Assembly (NCBI RefSeq): GCF_001418225.1
Contig: NZ_LIPT01000002.1
Location: 124,001-188,000 of the forward strand
DNA from: Pannonibacter indicus
GTDB taxonomy: Bacteria; Pseudomonadota; Alphaproteobacteria; Rhizobiales; Stappiaceae
Direction of reading: 5' to 3'
Length of the DNA: 64,000 nucleotides
The notes beneath the pieces are model-generated. The model had not been told where the DNA came from, searched no databases, and saw only the letters and a list, made by a program, of their open reading frames with translations. The first letter of the stretch is position 1. Each line of letters begins with the position of its first letter. The position numbers and the translations under genes are program-made. This document shows, in pieces, positions 56,078-63,950 of the stretch.

Positions 56078-56653
56078 TCAGCGGGAGAGAGATACCGGCA
56101 TGCCGCCCACGGTCTGGCCGTTGAAGCGCTCGCCGCCTGCGCCATAGAGCTGGGCCACTGTGGCGCCGGTTCCATCCTTGAGCACGACCTGCTTGCCGCT
56201 CAGGTCCCAGGCGGCAATACCGGCGAGCGTGCTGTCATTGCAGCCGCGGGTGTTGGCGCGGTAGCCGCCCGACCAGGTGGTCAGGGTCATGAACAGCATG
56301 CAATTGGAGCTGCCGGAGGCAATCTTCCAGCCGCCGAGCATGTCATTGCGTCCCACTTCCGCGGCGCCTGCGGGCGGCGTGACCGAAGCCATGGCACCGG
56401 GCGCAGCCGTGCCTGGCTGCGGCGCACCCAGCGGCTGGCCCATGGGCTGGCCGGGCTGCGGCCCGGACATTGACGGATCGCTCATCACCACGCCCGGCGC
56501 AGGCGTGAGCGGCTGCAGCTGACCACCGGCCACCGGCGTCGTCGGGGAAGCGGGCAGCGGCGCCGGAGCCCGGCCGCCATCCATGCCCAGCCGCGAACAG
56601 CCGGCCACACCAACGGCAAATGCCAGAACCGCGATCGTTGCAACTCGTGTCAT
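56078..56653 (-). CDS. Omp19-like lipoprotein (AprI/Inh protease-inhibitor family)
   Basis: A 191-residue lipoprotein. The signal sequence ends in the lipobox VAGC with C19 as the acylated residue. A Pro/Gly/Gln-rich linker (about residues 28-95) leads to a C-terminal beta-barrel domain with WKIASGSSNCMLFMTLTTWS and LAGIAAWDLSGKQVVLKDG, characteristic of Brucella Omp19 and the AprI/Inh inhibitors. The two cysteines in SSNCMLF and TRGCNDS would form the family disulfide. It is divergent from the GNAT gene. Confidence 0.87.
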   Translation of the reverse strand: MTRVATIAVLAFAVGVAGCSRLGMDGGRAPAPLPASPTTPVAGGQLQPLTPAPGVVMSDPSMSGPQPGQPMGQPLGAPQPGTAAPGAMASVTPPAGAAEVGRNDMLGGWKIASGSSNCMLFMTLTTWSGGYRANTRGCNDSTLAGIAAWDLSGKQVVLKDGTGATVAQLYGAGGERFNGQTVGGMPVSLSR

Positions 56654-56845
56654 GTCGAATCAGTCCTTCCTGCCCCACAGGGACGTTTAGTCTAACCGCA
56701 AGGGCGAAAAATTTCTTCCCCCGCTATGCCCCAATTCACCGTATGGGGCAAACGTGATTGATCCGGACGCCATTCCGCGTCATATATGGTCCAAGTCTAT
56801 GGAGGACCCAAGGGCGGCGAGTCACTTCACCGAAGGACCGCTGGA

Positions 56846-57433
56846 ATGCCGCACCTTAACAACAATGGCAGCACCAATGGGCGTATCCGCCTCTTGGGCA
56901 GCGCAGACAAACACCTCTTCCGTGATCATCTCCTGCGTCTGGACCCAGAGACCCGCCGCAGCCGCTTTGCCATGCTCGCCAGCGACAGCTTTCTGCGGGC
57001 CTATGTGGAAACCAGCTTCGCGCTTGATACAGTCATTTACGGCTATTTCGAGGACGGCGTGCTGCGCGGCACGGCAGAATTGCGCCCCGTCGGCAGCGCT
57101 GCGGCTGCAGAAGCCGCCTTTTGCGTGGAAGAAGGCTGGCGCGGCATGGGGCTGGGCACCGAACTGATGGAACTGCTGCTGATTGCCGCCAGAGCGCGCG
57201 ACTGCCAGCATATCTACATGAACTGCCTGGCCACCAACCGCTCCATGCAGGCCCTCGCCCGCAAGTTCTCCGCCGATCTAAGGTTCGAATGCGGCGACGT
57301 GGTGGGACATCTTCTGCCGCAGTCCGCCGGCATCCCGCCTGCCGATCCGCTTGGCAACTGGAGCCGCTTTGCCTTCGGCATGGCCCGCAAGGTCTTTGGC
57401 CTTACCTCCCACGCCCGGGCCGCAGAAGGCTGA
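56846..57433 (+). CDS. GNAT-family N-acetyltransferase
   Basis: A 195-residue acetyltransferase. The acetyl-CoA motif is EEGWRGMGLGTELMELLLIA (R/Q-x-x-G-x-G/A form GWRGMGLG), with the substrate half before it. The start is the ATG giving MPHLNNNGSTNG, with AAGGA upstream; an ATG 20 codons earlier is possible but lacks a ribosome binding site. The substrate is unknown. It is followed by minus-strand material. Confidence 0.83.
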   Translation: MPHLNNNGSTNGRIRLLGSADKHLFRDHLLRLDPETRRSRFAMLASDSFLRAYVETSFALDTVIYGYFEDGVLRGTAELRPVGSAAAAEAAFCVEEGWRGMGLGTELMELLLIAARARDCQHIYMNCLATNRSMQALARKFSADLRFECGDVVGHLLPQSAGIPPADPLGNWSRFAFGMARKVFGLTSHARAAEG

Positions 57434-57486
57434 CTGTCCGATCCTGCAAAAACAAAGCCAATAAAAACAAAGCCCATAAAAACAAA

Positions 57487-57510
57487 GAAGGGCCGCGATG
57501 GCGGCCCTTC
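57487..57510 (-). terminator. Terminator of the 31-codon small gene
   Basis: GAAGGGCCGC and GCGGCCCTTC pair around a four-base loop. On the minus strand TTTGTTTTTA follows. It lies 29 bases after the stop of the small gene at 57539-57634. Confidence 0.82.
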
Positions 57511-57538
57511 CGTGAGATCGGCTGACCTCGTGTCCGGA

Positions 57539-57634
57539 TCAGATCCCGGCAAAACCTCGCGCTGCCAGAGGCTGCTCCAGCACCGTTCCGTTCCGCCCAG
57601 GCATCGGGGTCAGGCTCGGGGTCTCACTCGACAT
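57539..57634 (-). CDS. Small protein of 31 residues, unknown
   Basis: A 31-codon gene too short for normal gene callers. AAAGGAGGTG, almost a perfect complement of the 16S rRNA tail, lies five bases before the ATG, and a terminator follows the stop codon. The peptide begins MSSETPSLTPMPGRNGT and ends LEQPLAARGFAGI: Ser/Thr/Pro-rich first half, Leu-rich second half, no cysteine and no clear membrane segment. It could be a small protein, a peptide precursor or a leader. Signal quality, not homology, is the evidence. Confidence 0.6.
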   Translation of the reverse strand: MSSETPSLTPMPGRNGTVLEQPLAARGFAGI

Positions 57635-58450
57635 GGGCTCACCTCCTTTCAACAGTTGCAGACAGGATGAGCTTAACGCGCAACTCCGCAAGCGCAAGAT
57701 CAATTGCCCGTGAATGCCGCTGCGACGAACGCACGCAAGCCCCTGAATTTATTCACCCTCTTCCAGATGCCGTCACAATTTTGCAGATTCTGTGCCGCCA
57801 GAGGCAACCAAATGGCGGACCGCTGCGTTCCAGTCCGCATGAAACCCGGTGCACGATGGCGGCAAATTTGGGCGAAGATCGCCACAGATCATCCCCAGAT
57901 CCGCCATCAGGATCCTGCACTCTGGCTTGTCCAACAGGGAGGCTGCGATGCAACGGCAATTGCATAAGGCCGGCAGGCTGACACATTTAGTTGCATGTCC
58001 GCATGCCGGTCATGAGCTGGCTAAATCTGTGGAGACCCCTCATACGGCAGGACCTTTCAGGGTTGAGGATGGGCGGCCGGGGGGCTATGCCTCCCCCACC
58101 ATGCCCGTGCCAGGCTGGCTTTGCCGCTCTGTTGCACCCGGACTGTCTGCATCTGGACGATCACGGGCACGGCGCACCGGCTGCAGGCCAAGAGGCCTGA
58201 CCGGAGCCTTGCGCGCAAGTCCGGCCGGAGATGTCCGGCCGTCCAAGCCCCACGCCCCTCACCCGGGCCGCAGGGACAGCCGCGACCGCCGGACAGCAAT
58301 TTGCCGCCCGTGCCACTGCGCGGCGTTGCACAGCTTTCATGCCCGGTTCGAGGCCCCGTGCCGCTCCGGGGTGGCATTTCGATCAACTGTCCAGCGGGGA
58401 GCCTGAAGCGCTTGACCTTCCATCCGACCCCTCAGTTGCCGGCTCAGGCC
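57635..58450. other. Gap of about 800 bases before opgC
   Basis: No well-supported gene. It begins with the promoter side of the 31-codon gene, then becomes very GC-rich with several small hairpins (for example AGGCC-AAGA-GGCCT near 58185 and CCCCG...CGGGG near 58355). A 152-codon frame from 57948 has a fair ribosome binding site but an Arg/Pro/Gly/His-rich composition typical of chance frames. A long untranslated leader for opgC or an RNA gene is possible. Confidence 0.4.
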
Positions 58451-59731
58451 GTGCAAAGACCACGAGACATTCGCCTTGATGTGTTTCGTGGCCTTGGCAT
58501 GTTCATCATCTTCATCTCCCATCTGCCGCAGAGCTGGTGGGCGAACTGGATTCCGGCGCGCTTCGGCTTTTCCGACGCCACGGAGATCTTCGTGTTCTGC
58601 TCCGGCATGGCCTCGGCCATTGCCTTCGGCAAGATCTTCGACCAGAGCGGCATGCTGATGGGCACTGCCCGCATCGGCCACCGCATGTGGCAGGTCTACT
58701 GGGCGCATATCTGCCAGTTCCTGGTGATCGCCGCAGGCCTTGCCGCGCTCATGAACAGCGGCTATCTGGAGCGCTGCTGCGGGCTCAAGGAAGATTACGT
58801 TCAGGCTCTGAACCTGCGCTATTTCTTCAATGATCCGGTGGGCAACCTGCCGGGCCTGCTCAGCCTCACCTATGTGCCGAACTACTTCGACATCCTGCCG
58901 ATGTATGTGGCGCTGCTCGCCATGGTTCCGGTGATGATGTTCATCGCCGCCAAGAGCCGCATTGCCTTCTTTGCCGCGGTGATCGGCATGTGGGTTGCCG
59001 CCACCCTGCATCTGGTCAGCTTTCCGGCCGAGCCCTGGTCGAACCGCCAGTGGTTCTTCAACCCCTTCGCCTGGCAGCTGGTGTTCTTCACCGGTTTTGC
59101 CTTCATGAAGGGCTGGATTCCGGCGCCCCCCGTTGACCGGCGCCTTGTCTGGCTGGCGGTTGCGCTGGTTCTGGCCAGCATCCCCTTCACCAATTTCCGG
59201 ATCTACGAGGCTGTGCCGGGCTTCCAGGCACTGCGCGAGGCCTCAAAGCCGCTCTGGATCAAGACCGACTTCGGCATCCTGCGTTATGTCCACTTCCTGG
59301 CGCTGGCCTATATTGCCTATGTGGCAGTTGGCCCCAATGGCGTGCGCCTGCATGCCGGGGGGCGCATTACCGGCCCGGTGGTGGCGGTGCTGCGCAAGGT
59401 GGGACAGCAGTCGCTGCCGGTGTTCCTCGCCAGCCTTCCCATCGCCCAGGCCACGGCGATCCTGCGCGACATGGCAGGCGGGCGCGGTGACTGGCTGATC
59501 CAGGCCATCTCCAACATTGCAGGCCTCACCGCCATTGCTGCGGTCGCCTATATCGCTGCCTGGTTCAAGAGCCAGCCCTGGCGCAAGGTGCCCAAGCCTG
59601 CTCCGGCACCGCTACCGGCCAAGCCCTCTGTTGCGGCTCCGTCCGGCCGGACTGCAGTTCCCGTCTACGGGCCGCCGGCGCGGCCGGCGCGGCCGGCGCG
59701 GACACCGGGCGCCCTGCCGCAAGGTGCCTGA
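58451..59731 (+). CDS. opgC: OpgC-family glucan succinyltransferase-like membrane protein
   Basis: A 426-residue inner-membrane protein with about ten hydrophobic segments. RPRDIRLDVFRGLGMFIIFI is the OpgC-type opening, and DATEIFVFCSGMASAIAFG is a conserved early segment. Family members modify periplasmic glucans, for example by succinylation. The start is probably the GTG at 58451; no ATG fits and the upstream codons are not family-like. The C-terminal tail is Pro/Ala/Arg-rich and includes three 9-bp repeats (CCGGCGCGG, near 59680-59700). Confidence 0.82.
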   Translation: MQRPRDIRLDVFRGLGMFIIFISHLPQSWWANWIPARFGFSDATEIFVFCSGMASAIAFGKIFDQSGMLMGTARIGHRMWQVYWAHICQFLVIAAGLAALMNSGYLERCCGLKEDYVQALNLRYFFNDPVGNLPGLLSLTYVPNYFDILPMYVALLAMVPVMMFIAAKSRIAFFAAVIGMWVAATLHLVSFPAEPWSNRQWFFNPFAWQLVFFTGFAFMKGWIPAPPVDRRLVWLAVALVLASIPFTNFRIYEAVPGFQALREASKPLWIKTDFGILRYVHFLALAYIAYVAVGPNGVRLHAGGRITGPVVAVLRKVGQQSLPVFLASLPIAQATAILRDMAGGRGDWLIQAISNIAGLTAIAAVAYIAAWFKSQPWRKVPKPAPAPLPAKPSVAAPSGRTAVPVYGPPARPARPARTPGALPQGA

Positions 59732-59758
59732 ACACGCCAGCCAGATCTATTGAAACGC

Positions 59759-59789
59759 GAAAGGCGCAGCTGCACGGGCTGCGCCTTTT
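59759..59789. terminator. Bidirectional terminator between opgC and the DUF1150 gene
   Basis: AAAGGCGCAGC and GCTGCGCCTTTT pair around a seven-base loop with A and T runs on the two sides. Both flanking genes converge on it. Confidence 0.85.
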
Positions 59790-59815
59790 CTCTATTCTGG
59801 CCTGGCGGCTGCCGG

Positions 59816-60088
59816 TCAGTGAACTGACAGCATGGTCAGGTGGTGCTCATAAGCATTGGCGATGGCCGCCTCGCGGCTGTCGGCCACGATGATCGGCGTG
59901 CCGTCCGCGTTGAGCAGCGCCCACAGGCGCAGGCCCCGGGCGATGTGCGCTGCGCCGGGAAAGAGCCGGGCAAGATCATCGGAACTTATCTGGCGCAGAT
60001 AACCCACCTGTCCGGCGCCGAGCCGTGCGAACAGCTCCGGCGTCAGCTCATGCGGGCCTATTGCGCGTTCATTGGTGTCGCGCGTCAT
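59816..60088 (-). CDS. DUF1150-family protein
   Basis: A 90-residue protein of a family found next to small heat-shock genes in alphaproteobacteria. Features are ELFARLGAGQVGYLRQISSD, LWALLNADGTPIIVADSREA and the ending with AIANAYEHHLTMLSVH. Function is unknown; the position 45 bases after hsp20 suggests a link to that stress protein. Confidence 0.85.
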   Translation of the reverse strand: MTRDTNERAIGPHELTPELFARLGAGQVGYLRQISSDDLARLFPGAAHIARGLRLWALLNADGTPIIVADSREAAIANAYEHHLTMLSVH

Positions 60089-60133
60089 GGCATTGTCTCC
60101 TTGATTGGGCGGCAGATCCTGCCCCCTTGAAAG

Positions 60134-60562
60134 TCAGTCCCTTGCAGTGATCTCAATCCGGCGCACCACGCGTTCGGGCTCCGGACGGACAAGATCGATC
60201 GACAAAAGCCCATCCTTGAGATCGGCTCCGAGGATTTCGATGCCCTCCGCCAGCACGAAGGCGCGCTGGAACTGGCGGGCAGCGATGCCGCGATGCAGAT
60301 ACTGCCGGGACTTGTCTTCGGACTGGCGCCCGCGAATCACCAGCTGGCGCTCCTCCACGGAGACATCGAGCTGATCACGGGTGAAGCCTGCCACGGCCAG
60401 CGTGATGCGAATGACTTCGCCATGCTCGTCCGACTTGGGAAGGCGTTCGATATTATAGGGTGGATAGCCGTCGTTGGCGGCTTTTGACACCCGGTCGAGA
60501 ACCCGTTCAATGTCGTCAAAGCCGAGCATGAACGGGCTTGAAAACGCTGACATTCGCGTCAT
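60134..60562 (-). CDS. Small heat-shock protein Hsp20
   Basis: A 142-residue alpha-crystallin-type chaperone that holds unfolding proteins. The alpha-crystallin domain runs from about residue 35 (PYNIERLPKSDEHGEVIRIT) to RRIEITARD at the end; the conserved LxxGLL-type motif is LKDGLLSIDL. The start giving MTRMSAFSSPFMLG follows GAGG; an alternative TTG lies two codons upstream. No heat-shock promoter or ROSE-type leader could be assigned by eye. Confidence 0.93.
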   Translation of the reverse strand: MTRMSAFSSPFMLGFDDIERVLDRVSKAANDGYPPYNIERLPKSDEHGEVIRITLAVAGFTRDQLDVSVEERQLVIRGRQSEDKSRQYLHRGIAARQFQRAFVLAEGIEILGADLKDGLLSIDLVRPEPERVVRRIEITARD

Positions 60563-60717
60563 CGTCAAAGTCCTCTACAAAGCGACCTTGAGAACCGGAC
60601 CCTCTCTTGAGGCATCCGGAGCCGGGGTGCCAATCACCCCGTTTGTCCTCAATATGGCGGCTGGCGGCAGCAGTTTCAAGCAAGGGGCAGCAGCGCCCTG
60701 CACAGGGGAGACCAAAT

Positions 60718-61140
60718 ATGGCTAACAAAAAGGCTCATGAAGAGCACATCGGCGAGGAAGCGTCCGGCCGGGCCACCAGAGCAAGCTACGACAGCTTCTG
60801 CGCCTCGCTGTCCGCCACCACCCACGTCATTCAATGGGAAGGGGCGTCCGTCTGGAAGGTCGGCGGCAAGATCTTCGCCATCTGGTCTGACTGGAAGGGC
60901 ACGCCCGCTGTCAGCTTCAAATGCTCGGACATGGCCTATCAGATGCTGAGCGAACAGCCCGGCCTTGCCCCCGCCCCCTATCTCGCCCGCGCCAAATGGA
61001 TCCAGCTGCATGAGCTTGGTGCCCTGAGCGAGGCGGACCTCTTCGCCTATATCCGCGCCGCCCACAGCCTCGTTGCCGCCAAGCTTACCCGCAAGCTGCG
61101 GCAGGAACTGGGACTGGGACTGGGACTGGGACTGGGATGA
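60718..61140 (+). CDS. MmcQ/YjbR-family protein with a Leu-Gly repeat tail
   Basis: A 140-residue protein of the MmcQ/YjbR family (fold related to DNA-binding domains, function unknown): WEGASVWKVGGKIFAIWSDW, FKCSDMAYQMLSEQPG and the active-type region YLARAKWIQL. Unusually it ends in five Leu-Gly pairs encoded by a perfect hexanucleotide repeat, listed separately. The start is the ATG giving MANKKAHEEH, with CAGGGGAG upstream. It converges on the anti-sigma gene. Confidence 0.82.
   Translation: MANKKAHEEHIGEEASGRATRASYDSFCASLSATTHVIQWEGASVWKVGGKIFAIWSDWKGTPAVSFKCSDMAYQMLSEQPGLAPAPYLARAKWIQLHELGALSEADLFAYIRAAHSLVAAKLTRKLRQELGLGLGLGLG
61108..61137 (+). repeat. Hexanucleotide microsatellite (CTGGGA x5)
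   Basis: Five perfect copies of CTGGGA immediately before the stop codon of the MmcQ/YjbR-type gene. Slippage by one unit would add or remove two residues without changing frame, so it is length-variable but not an on/off switch. Confidence 0.9.
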
Positions 61141-61143
61141 GGT

Positions 61144-61866
61144 TCAGGATCTTGGCATCCGAGCAAAGCCCTTGCCGAGGATGGGGCCCGTAGGCCTGCC
61201 GGTTGGAGAGCCGCCAGCCGGTTCGAAGGTGATCTCATACAGCTGTTCTTCCTGCGGTTCGGGCAGGCCAGACAGAGACAGCGTTGCCCCCCTGAGCGCA
61301 TTGAGCACCCCCATGGAGACCGGTGCACCCGCCTGCTGCGGCAATGTCCAGACCTCCAGCGACTGTCCATCCGGCACCGCGATATCGGCCAGCGGCACCA
61401 CTCTGGCAGAGTCGCCGCCAAAATCCTCGATCATCACGACCGGATTGCCGCCAGCATCCATCAAAACGGCAATGACTTGCGGCGTCTGCTGGCGCAGGAG
61501 AACAGACGTCAGCCCGGCCGTCAGCAACAGGCAAGCCGCCATGCCCGCCAGAGCCAGCCGCTTCCACCGGCCTGCAGCTGGTGCCAGCAGATTGTCATTT
61601 GCAGGTGGCGGGGCCTTCTCTGCTCCGCCGGCCGCCTGCGGCTGGCCGTCCAGCTCCGCCTCGATTTTCTGCCAAAGACCGGCGGAAACCTCAGCGGCTG
61701 GCCCTGCCAGATCCAGTTCCAGAAACCGGTCCTGCGCCATGCCGGTCAGCCGTGCAAGCTCCGGTTCCGTTTCCAGCCGGAGTGCAAAGGCCCGCCGCTC
61801 TTCATCATCCATCAGCCCAAGGACATAGGCGTCGGCCATCTCGGCATCTGTCAGGGAGCCGGTCAT
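61144..61866 (-). CDS. Anti-sigma factor (RskA-like)
   Basis: A 240-residue anti-sigma factor for the adjacent ECF sigma gene. The N-terminal region MTGSLTDAEMADAYVLGLM and the following helices would hold the sigma factor; a single membrane segment (LALAGMAACLLLTAGLTSVL) lies near residues 110-130; the C-terminal part with VPLADIAVPDGQSLEVWTLP and the GAPVSMGVL stretch is the RskA-type extracytoplasmic domain. The ATG overlaps the sigma stop by four bases, so the two are translated together. Confidence 0.88.
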   Translation of the reverse strand: MTGSLTDAEMADAYVLGLMDDEERRAFALRLETEPELARLTGMAQDRFLELDLAGPAAEVSAGLWQKIEAELDGQPQAAGGAEKAPPPANDNLLAPAAGRWKRLALAGMAACLLLTAGLTSVLLRQQTPQVIAVLMDAGGNPVVMIEDFGGDSARVVPLADIAVPDGQSLEVWTLPQQAGAPVSMGVLNALRGATLSLSGLPEPQEEQLYEITFEPAGGSPTGRPTGPILGKGFARMPRS

Positions 61867-62414
61867 GTCATGCACTCCCGCAGAGCCAGAAGAGAGCGGC
61901 GGATCCAGGCCTTGGCCGTGCCCAGCGGCAGCCGCAGGCGCCCGGCAATTTCCCCGTGGCTGTAACCGGACACATAGGCCATCAGGATCGTCTTGCGGCG
62001 CAGGGCATCAAGACGGGACAGGCAGGCCTTCAGCCGGCTGGAGGTATCGAGTTCGTCGAACAGGTCCGTGTAGAGCGTCTCGTCTCCATCCTCGCGCAGC
62101 TGGTCAAGGCTTTCGGCGGATGCCAGTTCCTCCCGGCCCGCATCGCGCAGGGCATTGAGCGCCCGGCTGCGGACGATCGTGTAAAGCCAGCCCCGCGCGC
62201 TGCCACGGGCAGGATCATATTGCCCGGCCTTGCGCCAGATCTGCAGGAATGCCTCCTGAACAATTTCTTCGGCAAGGTCATGGCGGCGCAGGATGCGCAA
62301 GGCAATGGTGACCATGCGCGCAGCTTCGCTTTCGTAGATCGCGGCAAGGCCATCCCTGCTGCCTTCCGCACAGGCCTTCAAGGCCTGTTCCAGCCGCTGC
62401 TGCGGGTCCTGCAT
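61863..62414 (-). CDS. ECF-type RNA polymerase sigma factor
   Basis: A 183-residue group 4 sigma factor. Region 2 has VTIALRILRRHDLAEEIVQE and AFLQIWRKAGQYDP, and region 4 has LRRKTILMAYVSGYSHGEIA with GTAKAWIRRSLLALREC. The pair with an RskA-type anti-sigma factor is typical of envelope or oxidative stress control. The start is preceded by GAGGGAAAA. An eight-C tract lies upstream in the divergent promoter region. Confidence 0.93.
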   Translation of the reverse strand: MQDPQQRLEQALKACAEGSRDGLAAIYESEAARMVTIALRILRRHDLAEEIVQEAFLQIWRKAGQYDPARGSARGWLYTIVRSRALNALRDAGREELASAESLDQLREDGDETLYTDLFDELDTSSRLKACLSRLDALRRKTILMAYVSGYSHGEIAGRLRLPLGTAKAWIRRSLLALRECMT

Positions 62415-62570
62415 GCAATTTTCCCTCTGTTGCCGATGCGAGAGTATCCCGGCCCCCCCCGTGGCAAGCCTTTCCTTGCGGGCGATCCTGCCTCATCAAC
62501 ACGTGAGCGGCGCAAATGGATGCGAAAAAATTCCGGCTCCCTGCATCCAATGCCCGGCTCTCCCGTGTCT

Positions 62571-62597
62571 GGAAACTGTACGGCACTGAAAGGCCGT
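62571..62597 (+). promoter_or_regulatory. Possible ECF promoter of the DUF4394 gene
   Basis: GGAAAC and CGTGCA are 18 bases apart, resembling the GGAAC/CGT pattern of ECF promoters, 27 bases before the DUF4394 gene start. The divergent sigma factor could use it. The match is loose and the spacing is one or two bases long. Confidence 0.3.
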
Positions 62598-62623
62598 GCA
62601 TCCCGAAGATTGAGGAGATGCAG

Positions 62624-63409
62624 ATGACCATGATCCGACTTGTGACCCTTGCTGCGGTTTCCACCCTGGCAATCAGCGGCGCGCAGGCCGCGCAGGTGGC
62701 CGGACTTGCCGGTGACAACACGCTGGTGCTGTTCGACACGGCCAATCCGGGCCAGACCCGCACGCTGGACATCACAGGCGCCGGACGCCTTGCAGGCATC
62801 GACTTCCGCCCGGCCAATCAGGCGCTGACCGGCGTGACGGCAGAAAATGTAATCGTCACCATCGATCTGGAGACCGGCAAAGCCACGGAAGTGGCGAAGA
62901 TGGACATTCCGCTGACGATGGGCGAGATGCCGGTTATCGTGAACTTCAACCCTGCTGCCGACCGGCTGCGCTACATGACAGGCACGGTGAACCACCGCGT
63001 TCATCCCGATACGGGCGCTGTTACCGTTGATGGCAGCCTCGCTTATGAGGAGGGCAGCATGCACAAGGGCGAAACGCCGGATATCGCTGCTGCTGCCTAC
63101 ACCAACTCACGCGGCAAGCCGGAAAAGACGGCCATGTACAACATCGACGCCACCCTTGGCGCGCTGGTGCAGCAGACCAAGCCCAATGACGGAACGTTGA
63201 AGGAAGTCGGCAAGCTGGGCCTCGAAGGCAAGCCCGCGACCTATGCCTTCGACATTGAAGCAACGGCCGATGGCCAGAACACGGCCTGGCTTGTGGCGGA
63301 CAATGTGCTCTACACGGTTGACCTGATGACCGGCGCCGCAACAAAGGCCGGCGAGATCACCGGCCTCAGCCAGCCCCTGCGGGCCATCTCCATCCAGCCT
63401 GCGATGTAA
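62624..63409 (+). CDS. Exported DUF4394 (beta-propeller-like) protein
   Basis: A 261-residue protein with a signal peptide (IRLVTLAAVSTLAISGAQA) followed by a DUF4394 domain. Repeated motifs such as AGIDFRPANQALTGVTAENV and VNFNPAADRLRYMTG, and late in the protein TAWLVADNVLYTVDLMTG, point to a seven-bladed propeller-type fold. The start is the ATG six bases after GAGGAG. It is divergent from the ECF sigma gene and is a plausible target of that sigma factor. The periplasmic role is unknown. Confidence 0.88.
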   Translation: MTMIRLVTLAAVSTLAISGAQAAQVAGLAGDNTLVLFDTANPGQTRTLDITGAGRLAGIDFRPANQALTGVTAENVIVTIDLETGKATEVAKMDIPLTMGEMPVIVNFNPAADRLRYMTGTVNHRVHPDTGAVTVDGSLAYEEGSMHKGETPDIAAAAYTNSRGKPEKTAMYNIDATLGALVQQTKPNDGTLKEVGKLGLEGKPATYAFDIEATADGQNTAWLVADNVLYTVDLMTGAATKAGEITGLSQPLRAISIQPAM

Positions 63410-63545
63410 TCCACTCCCGCTTGCGGCTGGCGGCAGGTGCCGCTGGCCGCAAGCTCGGCTTGCCTCCCCCTTGGACAATCCGTCCAATCCCTTTCAGCTT
63501 CAGGATGTGGTCAAGCGCTGTATCTGGACTTTTACGGACGCGCTC

Positions 63546-63950
63546 ATGTTCACACCCTTGCTTGACTGGCTCGACGCCAGTCCCCGCCGGTGGCATTTGT
63601 TCAATGTCATTCAGGCGGCTCTTCTTCTGGCCCTTGCCGGGCAGGTCTTCACCATCATTGCCATGGCTGTTCTGGCAGGACTTGCCTTTCTGTCCTGGAG
63701 AGCAGGTCTCGCCAGGCTCCGCAGCCTTCGGACGGTGCATGCCTATGATGTGGTTCTGGCCATCATGCCCCAGACCGCAGCGCTCACTGTCGCTGCAATC
63801 GGCTTATGGCTGACAACGCTGCCTGGCATGAAGCTGCCGGGCCTCGCCATCTTCGCGTTCCACGCCGTCATCGCTGCATGGTGGGCCTGCGACCTCGAAA
63901 ACCCGGAACACATGGAGGTTGCAGCCCCGCGCCGGGTGGAGGTGCTGTAA
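63546..63950 (+). CDS. Small membrane protein, unknown
   Basis: A 134-residue protein with four hydrophobic segments (for example NVIQAALLLALAGQVFTIIA and ALTVAAIGLWLTTLPGMKLP) and a short charged C-terminus. The start is uncertain: the ATG at 63546 is taken, but GTG 63507 or TTG 63471 in the same frame are possible. Its stop overlaps the start of the next gene, so it is probably translated with it. Confidence 0.55.
   Translation: MFTPLLDWLDASPRRWHLFNVIQAALLLALAGQVFTIIAMAVLAGLAFLSWRAGLARLRSLRTVHAYDVVLAIMPQTAALTVAAIGLWLTTLPGMKLPGLAIFAFHAVIAAWWACDLENPEHMEVAAPRRVEVL

Noticed and set aside
57948-58406. 152-codon frame with AGGGAGG upstream
   Set aside because: Arg/Pro/Gly/His/Ser-rich composition typical of chance frames, no family match, and it overlaps the region just before opgC.
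62453-62460. Eight-C tract upstream of the ECF sigma gene as a phase-variation switch
   Set aside because: It is outside the coding region with no clear promoter spacing around it, and there is no evidence of length variation.
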